Shown piece by piece: positions 35,724 to 43,116 of a stretch of 64,000 nt of DNA. A model generated the notes under the pieces. It did not search any database. It saw nothing but the letters and a program-made list of their open reading frames with translations, and was not told where the DNA came from. Every line of letters starts with the position of its first letter. The stretch's first letter is position 1. This DNA is from Demequina sp. B12 (GTDB lineage: Bacteria > Actinomycetota > Actinomycetes > Actinomycetales > Demequinaceae), in contig NZ_JAPEHU010000004.1 in assembly GCF_028823635.1 (NCBI RefSeq), positions 1-64,000 of the forward strand, given 5' to 3'. Both the position numbers and the translations under genes were made by a program.

Positions 35724-35834
35724 GTTGCCCACCTCTCCGCTTCGCAAAGGACCGCACGAGCGTGCTCTCGTGTCTGGTCGTGTCCAGGCTTTCCCAGACT
35801 ATCTGTTGTGCCGGTGGCGACGCTGAACGGTGCG

Positions 35835-37037
35835 CTAACGCGTGATGCGGGTCCGACGAATGCTGGCAAGGAGGAGTGCTGCTTGGACTGCGTAGGAGGC
35901 GCCGAGCGCTACAGCTGCTGCGGGTGCGCCGCCTAGTGCGGTTCCTGCGGCTACGCCGATCACGCATGTCATCGATCCCACCAACGCCGCGGTTGCAACT
36001 GCGCGCGGGTGTCCGGCGCCCTGGAGGATCGCGCCACACAACTGTGAACAGGTGGCCAGAGGCAGTCCCAGCATCGCGATTTGGATGGTGAGGACTGCGG
36101 GTTCATACTGGGCCCCCAGCAGCCATGGCACCACCCAGGGCGTGACGAGTGCGGCGGCGCCGTAGCCCGCCACGCTTACCGCTGAGACGAGCCACATGAT
36201 GCGCACTGCCCGGCGTGGTGAGGTGCCCTCAGGACGCGCGACGGCGGGCATGAGTACGCCGGCCAGCGCGTCGGGCAGGAGGCGTAGGGGGCCGATGAGT
36301 CGGCTGGTGAGTCCGTAGTAGGCCCCTGCGGTCGCGCCACCAACGGTGGATGCGATGGCAGCGTCAAGGTTGCGAACTTGGGCGGAGAGGGTGTTCACCC
36401 AGAAGGGGCGCCCAGAAACCACGGCTACGGTCAGCGACTCTCGGGTGGGACGGGCTCGGGGGCTGAGGTGAGTGCCGGAGAGATGATGTGCGACTCCAAG
36501 ACCGACGGAGACTGCCACGAGGTCGGCGAGGACATATGCCGCCATGCTGCCCGCGCTGAACAGAATGGCGATGCCGAAGCCAGCAAACGTTGTCACTCGG
36601 CGCAGGAGGTACACCCGTGCAGCCTGGTCCGCACGGCCATGCGCCGTCGACACCCCCAACCGCACAATCATGTTCTTTTCCGCCCCTGCCATTACGGCAA
36701 GCACCACCGCCCACGCGGGAACAGCGGTCGTTGCGGCCAGGACAGCCATGACGGCGCCGTAGACGACAGCGATGAGGACTGAACTGAGATCAGCCGCGGT
36801 CGCCACGGCACGCGCGAGTGTGGGGTTGGTGGTCGTGGCTGACGTGCGAATCAGCAAGCCGCCAAGTCCAAAGTCGCCCGCAGCTTGCACCACCATCGTG
36901 ATGCCCAACAGCGAAGTGAGTAGCGCCATCTCCGCCAAGCTCGAGTGGCGTGCCACGAGCGCGATAGTGACAGCTTGCACTCCGGCAGTCAGCACCCGGC
37001 CGGTGCTGAGCCAGGCAAACTGCCACCTTAGACGCAT
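35835..37037 (-). CDS. Wzx-like flippase (MATE/MOP superfamily polysaccharide transporter)
   Basis: This 400-aa protein has about 12 predicted membrane helices and the N-terminal pattern of polysaccharide transporters (FAWLSTGRVLTAGVQAVTIALVARHSS, in pieces; GDFGLGGLLIR). With the polymerase next to it on the same strand, it would move lipid-linked repeat units across the membrane. Its ATG is only 15 bp from the divergent nucleotidyltransferase start at 37053. Confidence 0.85.
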   Translation of the reverse strand: MRLRWQFAWLSTGRVLTAGVQAVTIALVARHSSLAEMALLTSLLGITMVVQAAGDFGLGGLLIRTSATTTNPTLARAVATAADLSSVLIAVVYGAVMAVLAATTAVPAWAVVLAVMAGAEKNMIVRLGVSTAHGRADQAARVYLLRRVTTFAGFGIAILFSAGSMAAYVLADLVAVSVGLGVAHHLSGTHLSPRARPTRESLTVAVVSGRPFWVNTLSAQVRNLDAAIASTVGGATAGAYYGLTSRLIGPLRLLPDALAGVLMPAVARPEGTSPRRAVRIMWLVSAVSVAGYGAAALVTPWVVPWLLGAQYEPAVLTIQIAMLGLPLATCSQLCGAILQGAGHPRAVATAALVGSMTCVIGVAAGTALGGAPAAAVALGASYAVQAALLLASIRRTRITR

Positions 37038-37052
37038 ACTCGTACACTAGCC

Positions 37053-38018
37053 GTGCAAGTCGGCGGTGCCGCCGACGGAAGGGTGGACTCGCTCGTGTCG
37101 GGACCAGTAGGTGACGCGCTCCCGTTGCGCGCTGCGGTGCCGCTCGCGACTGCGTTAGTGATGCATCGGGCCGAATCCGTGGGCGTGCGTGCCCTCGTCA
37201 TCAAAGGAATCTCCGCAGAAGTCCATGGCCTTCGTCAACCCCGCGTGAGCGCTGACGTTGACGTCTTAGTTGACCCCGCCGGTTACGACACTCTCCTTGA
37301 GTCCCTCGCCCAGGCGGGGTGGGCGCCTCGCCCCATGTATGCGGTGTCGGCCAACCTTGACCCGCATTCGGAGTCATTGATCCATGCACAGTGGCCGTGT
37401 GACATTGACTTGCACCGACGCTTTCCGGGTTTCTTGGAGGATCCTCAGGCGACCTTTGAAGCGCTGTGGGCACTCAGGGAACATGTCGAAGTCGCGGGCC
37501 GTGATGTCTGGATCCCCAACCGTGCCGGAGCCATCCAAGTGGGAGCCTTGCATGCCCTACGCACTGTCGACGCCGGCCCCCGCATGGACACTGAACTCGA
37601 CATGATTGTTGACGTCATCGCGGAGTTGGAGCCTGACGAGCGCGACGCACTGGTTGACTTGGCATTCCAGACGGGAGCGGTAGGCCCGCTGGTGGAGACG
37701 TTCTCGCGCGCGGGGGTAGCGGTCGACGTGCCTGACAGTCCGCAGTTGCGCGCGTGGAATGCGCGCAGACTCGCAGGCCCCGTGTTCGCAGGAAACCTAG
37801 TGTCAGGCATGCGCGGGAAGCCGTGGTCTGAACGCTGCCGTCTGTGGCGGTTGGCTTTGTGGCCCAGCGCTGCGGAGTTGCGGGCTGTGGACCCCGGATT
37901 GGGTGACTCCAGCCGTGCGCTCGTGGCTGCACGGGTCCGTCGGTGGGGCCGTGGGGTGTGGCAGCTTCCGCGTGCGCTCAAGGCGGCGTGGGCGGCACGG
38001 TCAGGGCGTCGTTCATGA
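37053..38018 (+). CDS. Nucleotidyltransferase family protein of the HprK-like/PqqD operon
   Basis: This protein of up to 321 aa (GTG 37053; a GTG near 37095 behind GGAAGGG is an alternative) belongs to the uncharacterised nucleotidyltransferase family. The polymerase-beta-like motif is visible as LVIKGISAEVHG...RVSADVDVLV (D-x-D) with a later DIDLHRRFPG. Related genes are commonly found beside HprK-like kinases and PqqD-like proteins. The substrate, whether protein or small molecule, is unknown. The stop overlaps the next gene (ATGA), so it heads a coupled operon. Confidence 0.83.
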   Translation: MQVGGAADGRVDSLVSGPVGDALPLRAAVPLATALVMHRAESVGVRALVIKGISAEVHGLRQPRVSADVDVLVDPAGYDTLLESLAQAGWAPRPMYAVSANLDPHSESLIHAQWPCDIDLHRRFPGFLEDPQATFEALWALREHVEVAGRDVWIPNRAGAIQVGALHALRTVDAGPRMDTELDMIVDVIAELEPDERDALVDLAFQTGAVGPLVETFSRAGVAVDVPDSPQLRAWNARRLAGPVFAGNLVSGMRGKPWSERCRLWRLALWPSAAELRAVDPGLGDSSRALVAARVRRWGRGVWQLPRALKAAWAARSGRRS

Positions 38019-38284
38019 GTGCCCTGCGCAAGGCTCCGGACCTAGCCGAGGTCTCGCTAGGTGGCGCTGTGTACCTGCTGGCACTGAGCAGGCTCGATGA
38101 TGACCAGACACCGACCGTGTTGGAGGGCAGCGCTCAGGACATCTGGGCCAGAGTTGACGGCGTCCGATCGGTGACGGAGATTGGGGAGTCGTTGCTGACG
38201 GGAAATGCGGACCTTGACGCGAGAATCCGGACCGATGTGCTGGCCTTTGTTGAAGGGCTGCGTCAGCGCGGTTTCCTGGAATAG
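38015..38284 (+). CDS. PqqD-like (RRE-fold) protein 1
   Basis: This 89-aa protein shows the PqqD pattern: LGGAVYLLAL, then LEGSAQDIWARVDGVRSVTEI, and a C-terminal helix VLAFVEGLRQRGFL. PqqD domains bind leader peptides in RiPP pathways (RRE), but PqqD-like proteins also occur in polysaccharide loci with HprK-like kinases. No precursor peptide is obvious next to it. It overlaps the upstream nucleotidyltransferase gene by 4 nt, and the BY-kinase gene follows after 49 nt. Confidence 0.85.
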   Translation: MSALRKAPDLAEVSLGGAVYLLALSRLDDDQTPTVLEGSAQDIWARVDGVRSVTEIGESLLTGNADLDARIRTDVLAFVEGLRQRGFLE

Positions 38285-38333
38285 GCGCACTCTCAAGTAG
38301 CCTGGCAAGTAGCAGGTTGCGATTGGAGTGGCC

Positions 38334-39764
38334 ATGGAACTGAGTGACTTTGGCAAGGTGTTCCGCGCCTATTGGGTCGCGATCGTACTTGCCACGCTGT
38401 TGGGCGGGGCACTCGCATATGGCTACACGCTCACGCAGCCGAAGGTTTACACCGCGAACGCTTCCGCCATCATCACTACAGGTGTCAGTGAGGACATCAA
38501 CCAAGCGCTGATTGGTGACAACTACGCAAAGTCGCGAGTGCAGTCGTACCTCGACATTGGTCAATCGCGAGCTGTGGCGGAGTACGTCATCGACGATTTG
38601 GGGCTGACGTCATCTTCGGATTCGCTTGTGGGCCGGGTGTCAGTCAGCAATCCGGATGACTCTGCTGTTCTTCAAGTCAGTGCGACTGGGGCCTCGCCGG
38701 AAGAAGCGCAAGAGTTGGCCGAGTCGTGGGTGGCGGGGATGAGTCAGGCCGTGGCCATGTTGGAGAACGGCGTGACCGACCCCGCCGATCTTCCAGCAAA
38801 CGACGCGAGCGTGGTGCGTCTGCAGACTTTGGATTCGGCGACACTGCCCGGATCTCCGAGTTCGCCAAACGTCCGCTTTGCCGTGGCGTTGGGACTGGTG
38901 CTGGGATTCGCGGCGGGTGTGACCTACGCCTTGATCCGTGCGGCGCTGGACCGCAGACTGCGCACTCCTGAGTCGGTGACCAAGGAGTTCACGCTGCCGG
39001 TGCTTGGCGCGGTGCCGTTTGATGCGGACATCGCGAAGAACGGCATTGTGAAGGCGAGCCCGGACTTTGCGACGGAGGAGTCGATCCGCGAACTGCGGAC
39101 CAACTTGCAGTTCATGGATGTGGACAATCCGCCGCGCCTCATTGTGGTGACGAGCCCGCTTCCCGGAGACGGCAAGTCCACGATCACCATCAAGCTCGCT
39201 CAGGCGATCTCAGAGTCGGGGCAGAAGGTGATCATCGTGGATGGTGATCTGCGGCGCTCGCGAGTGGTGGACTATTTGGGCTTGGTGAAGGGGGCTGGCC
39301 TCACGGATGTGTTGGTTGGCCGCGCCACGCTCGATGATGTGTTGCAGCCTTACGGCACGTCCGGAGACTTGTGGGTCCTCGGCTCCGGTTCTACGCCGCC
39401 GAACCCGTCTGAGCTGCTGGGGTCAACCCTCATGCAGGACACGTTGCGGAGCCTGGACTCGAGCGCCATCATCCTGATCGACGCCCCGCCTCTGATCCCC
39501 GTCACCGACGCGGCGATCCTGACGGCACGTACCGATGGCGCTTTGGTGGTGGCGCGGGCAGGCAAGACCACCGTTGACATCCTCGATAGGTCGCTCCAGA
39601 GCATCGACAAGGTGAAGGGTCGCGCCCTGGGCGTCATCCTCACCGGGATGTCTCGCAAGGGGCCTGATTCGCACTATTACGGCTACTCCTATGAGTATGC
39701 CGACGCGGGAAAGCCGGGCAGGCCGCGAGTCAAGCGGTCTAAGGCGCCGGGCGCGGGACGGTAG
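38334..39764 (+). CDS. Wzz/BY-kinase (polysaccharide chain-length and tyrosine autokinase)
   Basis: The 476-aa protein starts at ATG 38334 behind GGAG. An N-terminal Wzz domain lies between two membrane helices (about residues 15-35 and 178-198). The cytoplasmic kinase has Walker A (SPLPGDGKSTITIK), A' (KVIIVDGDLRR) and B (ILIDAPP). The Tyr-rich tail HYYGYSYEY at about 450 is the autophosphorylation cluster. Fusion of both halves in one chain is normal for actinobacteria. The enzyme sets chain length and responds to a tyrosine phosphatase, here probably the one at 22503. Confidence 0.93.
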   Translation: MELSDFGKVFRAYWVAIVLATLLGGALAYGYTLTQPKVYTANASAIITTGVSEDINQALIGDNYAKSRVQSYLDIGQSRAVAEYVIDDLGLTSSSDSLVGRVSVSNPDDSAVLQVSATGASPEEAQELAESWVAGMSQAVAMLENGVTDPADLPANDASVVRLQTLDSATLPGSPSSPNVRFAVALGLVLGFAAGVTYALIRAALDRRLRTPESVTKEFTLPVLGAVPFDADIAKNGIVKASPDFATEESIRELRTNLQFMDVDNPPRLIVVTSPLPGDGKSTITIKLAQAISESGQKVIIVDGDLRRSRVVDYLGLVKGAGLTDVLVGRATLDDVLQPYGTSGDLWVLGSGSTPPNPSELLGSTLMQDTLRSLDSSAIILIDAPPLIPVTDAAILTARTDGALVVARAGKTTVDILDRSLQSIDKVKGRALGVILTGMSRKGPDSHYYGYSYEYADAGKPGRPRVKRSKAPGAGR

Positions 39765-39766
39765 CC

Positions 39767-41182
39767 ATGTCCACCGCTGCGCATGCCCCGTTTCGTGTGC
39801 TGATGGTGGGTCGCACGGGTGTGTTCATGGCTCCCGTCGCTGAACGGTTGATGCGACTTCAGCTCGCTGAACGTGCCATTCCCCTGAACGCCATCCGCGT
39901 TGTCAGTGCTGGTGTGGAGGTGTGTGATGGAAAACCCATGGAGGTGCGGAGCGCCGAGGCAATTACGCGTCACGGCGGCAACCCTGATGGCTATGTGGCG
40001 CGCACACTGAACCGCGCGTTGGTTGATCGTGCGGACATGATCATCACTGCCCGTATGGACGTTCACGACGATGTGGTCGAGCAGTTCCCCAGTGCGGAGT
40101 CCCGCACTTTCACCATTTCGGAGATTGGGCATCTCTACAGCGAGGTCGCAGAGATGGCGCCGCTCGCAGAACACCCTGGGTTGTTGAGTCGGAGGCGTTC
40201 TGCTGTGGCCGTGGACCCGGACTTCGACCTTGATGACGAGGCCTACGACGACGAGCAGGAGCGCCGGCTCTTCGAACGCATTGCCTTCGCGTGCGACTGG
40301 CTGGCCGATGTGTGGGCCGCGATCGTCCCCGGAGCCGGTGCGGCATCGGGGACGGGCTCTGCGCGGTCCACGACGGTCGACATCGATGCCTTTGGTGTGG
40401 CGGTGCGGCTGGTGTGTGACGGGGACGATCCTGAGCGCCTAGCGCGGGCGGTGGGTCTGGTGTGGAGCCGGCTGGTCCGCCAGGACCCTCGTGAGCCTGA
40501 GGTCACGGTTCATGTGTCGGTTCTTGACCGCCATGAGGACCGTGTGGGGGCACGTCGTGCGGGGCATCTGGCGTACGCGACGATAGACGAGGCTCTCCAC
40601 CATCTGACGTCGACTGTGACGGTGCGGGCGATTGATGCGCGGGCGGGGCAACTGGTGATGCTGCATGCGGCGGCCGTGGCATTGCCGGATGGGCGTGCGG
40701 TGGGGTTCGTGGCGCCGTCGGGGACTGGCAAGACCACCCTGGCTCGTGTCTTGGGCGCACACTTTGGTTATGTCACGGATGAAACCTTGGCTGTTGACTT
40801 CCGGCAGCGGGTGTTCCCGTACCCCAAGCCGTTGTCGATCATTACGGACCCGGAGTTGGGGATGAAGGAGCAGTGGTCGGCGGACTCGTTGGATCTTCTG
40901 CCTGCTCCTGCGCAGGTCCGGTTGACGCGGTTGGTGTTGTTGGAACGCATCCCTGGCCGGGTGGGGCCGCCGCGGTTTGAAGGCATTCCGTTGCTTCGGG
41001 GCCTCGCAGAGGTTGCGTCTCAGGTGTCGTATTTGCCGCGTCTACCCGGGAAGTTGCATGATCTCGCGGATCTTGCCGAGGCGGTGGGGGGTCTGGTGCG
41101 GCTGACTTACGCCGATGCTGCCGATGTGGTGGGCGTGGTTCCTGCGCTTGTGGCGGGCGAGCAGGGAGGTGGGGGGCGATGA
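39767..41182 (+). CDS. Fusion of an inactive LMW-PTP-like domain with an HprK-like kinase
   Basis: The 471-aa protein has two parts. Residues about 5-140 follow an LMW-PTP from end to end. The P-loop, however, reads VGRTGVFMAPVAERL where an active enzyme has V-C-T-G-N-I-C-R-S-P-M-A-E, so both the nucleophile Cys and the Arg are lost. Residues about 285-460 are an HPr kinase-like ATPase: HAAAVALPDGRAVGFVAPSG-TGKTTLA (Walker A), YVTDETLAVD and FPYPKPLSII. The gene sits 2 nt after the BY-kinase gene and overlaps the second PqqD-like gene by 4 nt. The PTP-like half could bind the BY-kinase tail. The kinase substrate is unknown. Confidence 0.85.
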   Translation: MSTAAHAPFRVLMVGRTGVFMAPVAERLMRLQLAERAIPLNAIRVVSAGVEVCDGKPMEVRSAEAITRHGGNPDGYVARTLNRALVDRADMIITARMDVHDDVVEQFPSAESRTFTISEIGHLYSEVAEMAPLAEHPGLLSRRRSAVAVDPDFDLDDEAYDDEQERRLFERIAFACDWLADVWAAIVPGAGAASGTGSARSTTVDIDAFGVAVRLVCDGDDPERLARAVGLVWSRLVRQDPREPEVTVHVSVLDRHEDRVGARRAGHLAYATIDEALHHLTSTVTVRAIDARAGQLVMLHAAAVALPDGRAVGFVAPSGTGKTTLARVLGAHFGYVTDETLAVDFRQRVFPYPKPLSIITDPELGMKEQWSADSLDLLPAPAQVRLTRLVLLERIPGRVGPPRFEGIPLLRGLAEVASQVSYLPRLPGKLHDLADLAEAVGGLVRLTYADAADVVGVVPALVAGEQGGGGR

Positions 41183-41487
41183 AGCCACCTCCTCCGCAGC
41201 CCCCGTTGTCCTTGCCGGCCGATGCCGTGGTGACGTCGCGGGCTGACGACTTCTTGGAACGGGACGGCGAGATGCTGGTGTTGGCGGGTTCTCATGTGTA
41301 CCTGCTGTCGCCGGTGGCGGCGGAAGCGATGCGTGTGGCGTGGGGTGGGGTGCCCGTTGCAGAGCTTCAGGTGGCGTTGGTGGAAGTTTTTGGTAAGCCC
41401 AGTACGGGCAATATTCATGAGGTGCTGATGGCGATTCTTGCGCCGTTGGTCGACCAGGGGTTGATGGTGCATTCATCCGGTCGATGA
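41179..41487 (+). CDS. PqqD-like (RRE-fold) protein 2
   Basis: This 102-aa protein has a Pro-rich N terminus (MKPPPPQPPLSLP) followed by a PqqD-like domain: VTSRADDFLERDGEMLVL, GSHVYLLSPVAAEAMRVAWGG and a C-terminal LAPLVDQGLMV. It is the second PqqD-like protein of the operon and is translationally coupled to the HprK-like fusion gene (ATGA). Having two different RRE-like proteins suggests two binding partners or a heteromeric complex. Confidence 0.8.
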   Translation: MKPPPPQPPLSLPADAVVTSRADDFLERDGEMLVLAGSHVYLLSPVAAEAMRVAWGGVPVAELQVALVEVFGKPSTGNIHEVLMAILAPLVDQGLMVHSSGR

Positions 41488-41539
41488 GTGGTGCCCGTTT
41501 TATCCGTTCTCACGATTGGAAACGCCGAATCGCGTCATA

Positions 41540-41553
41540 GTGAGTTTTCTCAC
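41540..41553. promoter_or_regulatory. GTGA-N6-TCAC palindrome upstream of Tat-exported protein 1
   Basis: GTGA-GTTTTC-TCAC lies 114 bp before the start at 41667. The core differs at only two spacer bases from the site at 16826 (GATTTC). Confidence 0.6.
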
Positions 41554-41666
41554 ACCTCTCATTGCTTAAGATGAGCAACCGCGAGAACTTTTCGCACCAG
41601 CGTGCGCCTGTCCGTCGCACGCTGTGACCCGGTCGCAAGGCCGGATATGAGGGAACGCTGAGGACG

Positions 41667-42272
41667 ATGGCAACCGCACTTGATTTTGATGCGCCTGCGC
41701 CCGCACACGCAGGTGGACTTTCTCGACGCCGTGTTTTGGTGGGAGCGGCCTGGCTGGCCCCCACTATCGTGGCGGCGTCTGCTGCGCCGGCGTTCGCCGC
41801 CTCAGAAGCGCCTTCGCCACAAGGCACGCTGGTGAACAATGTGCGCGGTCATGACCGCAAGAGCTACAGCGTCGATGGCGTGGGGTCTGTCAGGGCTCAA
41901 ACGCTCAGTACATATCTGCAGTACAAGCCGCTCCAGGAAAACCCCCCCGCCGCGAGTCTGGTGGACGTGTGGGTGACGATCGAGGTCAACAACGTCACCA
42001 GTCCGCTGATGTGGGGCATCAACAATGCTGTAGGGATCCCGTCCACCTACGCCTGGCAGGTTCGGGGGACTCCTCAGCTGGTGAATGGCGTGTTTACTGC
42101 CACCTTGGGCTTTGTGGGCGGCACCGTGACGTATCCCATCCCGCCGTGGTCGGGTGGGAACCTTGACAACTTGTGGGTGCGGGTGTCGAGTGCGGCAACT
42201 CGTGTGCGCCTCAATGCGTATGCCATTGATGCGAATGGTGCCACGTTGGTGACGCCCGGGGTGATTGCCTAG
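41667..42272 (+). CDS. Tat-exported small protein 1
   Basis: This 201-aa protein has a twin-arginine signal (SRRRVLVGAAWLAPTIV, cleavage after PAFAA) preceded by a 24-residue n-region. The mature part of about 150 aa looks all-beta (VDVWVTIEVNNV, LGFVGGTVTYPI, LWVRVSSAATRVRL) and has no cysteines. It is the first of three consecutive genes with the same signal pattern RRxVxxG..W..P.IV. The function is unknown. It lies 179 bp after the PqqD-like gene, with its own regulatory site. Confidence 0.85.
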   Translation: MATALDFDAPAPAHAGGLSRRRVLVGAAWLAPTIVAASAAPAFAASEAPSPQGTLVNNVRGHDRKSYSVDGVGSVRAQTLSTYLQYKPLQENPPAASLVDVWVTIEVNNVTSPLMWGINNAVGIPSTYAWQVRGTPQLVNGVFTATLGFVGGTVTYPIPPWSGGNLDNLWVRVSSAATRVRLNAYAIDANGATLVTPGVIA

Positions 42273-42313
42273 CGGGGTGTGCTCTGACCGCATGTCGGAC
42301 TCTGTTTCCTACC

Positions 42314-42403
42314 TCAACATTCCGGGTTAAAATGGACTGACTCAAGCAAGGGGGCGCGGCCTCCTGTGGGGCTGCGCCAACAACTCATGTCAGGGAATGT
42401 TGA
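42314..42403. promoter_or_regulatory. Inverted repeat spanning promoter and start region of Tat-exported protein 2
   Basis: TCAACATTCC (42314-42323) and GGAATGTTGA (42394-42403) are perfect inverted repeats 70 bp apart. One arm abuts a TAAAAT -10-like box (42328-42333) and the other covers the start region. A small hairpin GGCGC/GCGCC lies between them (42353-42357/42374-42378). Confidence 0.4.
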
Positions 42404-42405
42404 CC

Positions 42406-43014
42406 ATGTCTGCCTCGCCGAACGCTTCTTCTTTTCAGGTGTCACGCCGCAACGTCGTTCGCGGCATCGCTTGGGCTACACCCGCGATTGTCTTCGCATC
42501 GGCCGCGCCTGCAGCAGCAGCGTCCCTCACTGGCGGTAGTGGCGTCGAGTTCTTGAGCGCCTCAGCGGTATACGTGGACGCGTTCAGCAACTCCACCTCT
42601 GGCGAGACCATCCACGCGGTGTCCGCCCAGGTCAACATCCAGAATCAGCAGGTCTACCCCGTGGACGCGTCGCCCGTGAACTCCATGGTGCTCACGGTAT
42701 CGATGCCCGTTGGCACGCTGACGGATCCCGCGTGGGGCTTGAACTCGGATCGGCATGAAGGCGTCGACCAAACCGGTTGGAGTCTTCCAGCGGGTGTCAG
42801 TGGGCCCACGATCTCTGGTGGATACGCCCATTTCACTTTCCACTGGACGGGATCACTGGCGGCGTATCAAGGTGATCAGCCCACGGTGTGGGTGCAGGTG
42901 TCGGGCCCTGAAGTCGTGGGCGAGAACGTCTCCGGTAACGTCAGCGCCATTCACGAAAGCGGGGACACCAGCAGTGATGCGGGCCTCGTCGCGGTTTCGC
43001 CCGACAACACCTGA
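42406..43014 (+). CDS. Tat-exported small protein 2
   Basis: This 202-aa protein (ATG 42406; ATG 42397 is possible but lacks spacing for the AGGGA) has the twin-arginine signal SRRNVVRGIAWATPAIV ending AAPAAAA. The mature domain is beta-rich (VSAQVNIQNQQVYPV, MVLTVSMPVGTL, YAHFTFHWTG). Its last third (QPTVWVQVSG) aligns loosely with the LDNLWVRVSS segment of protein 1, which suggests common ancestry. No catalytic residues are evident. Confidence 0.83.
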   Translation: MSASPNASSFQVSRRNVVRGIAWATPAIVFASAAPAAAASLTGGSGVEFLSASAVYVDAFSNSTSGETIHAVSAQVNIQNQQVYPVDASPVNSMVLTVSMPVGTLTDPAWGLNSDRHEGVDQTGWSLPAGVSGPTISGGYAHFTFHWTGSLAAYQGDQPTVWVQVSGPEVVGENVSGNVSAIHESGDTSSDAGLVAVSPDNT

Positions 43015-43019
43015 CCGTG

Positions 43020-43033
43020 GTGAGAATGCTCAC
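43020..43033. promoter_or_regulatory. GTGA-N6-TCAC palindrome upstream of Tat-exported protein 3
   Basis: GTGA-GAATGC-TCAC lies 84 bp before the start at 43117, directly after the previous stop codon. Confidence 0.6.
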
Positions 43034-43116
43034 ACCGGGCGTGGGACTCACGTCTGGGGGACTTTCCAGGGTGCTCGTCGTAACCTGAAGGGTACCTGCC
43101 AGTTGAGGAGGCCCCT

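Noticed and set aside
39767-40190. Calling the N-terminal domain of the HprK-like fusion an active phosphatase
   Set aside because: The Cys and Arg of the C-x5-R loop are both absent.
41571-41627. An 18-codon open frame between PqqD-like protein 2 and the first Tat protein, considered as a RiPP precursor
   Set aside because: It has no Shine-Dalgarno sequence, sits beside the regulatory palindrome, and its short Arg-rich sequence shows no leader/core pattern.
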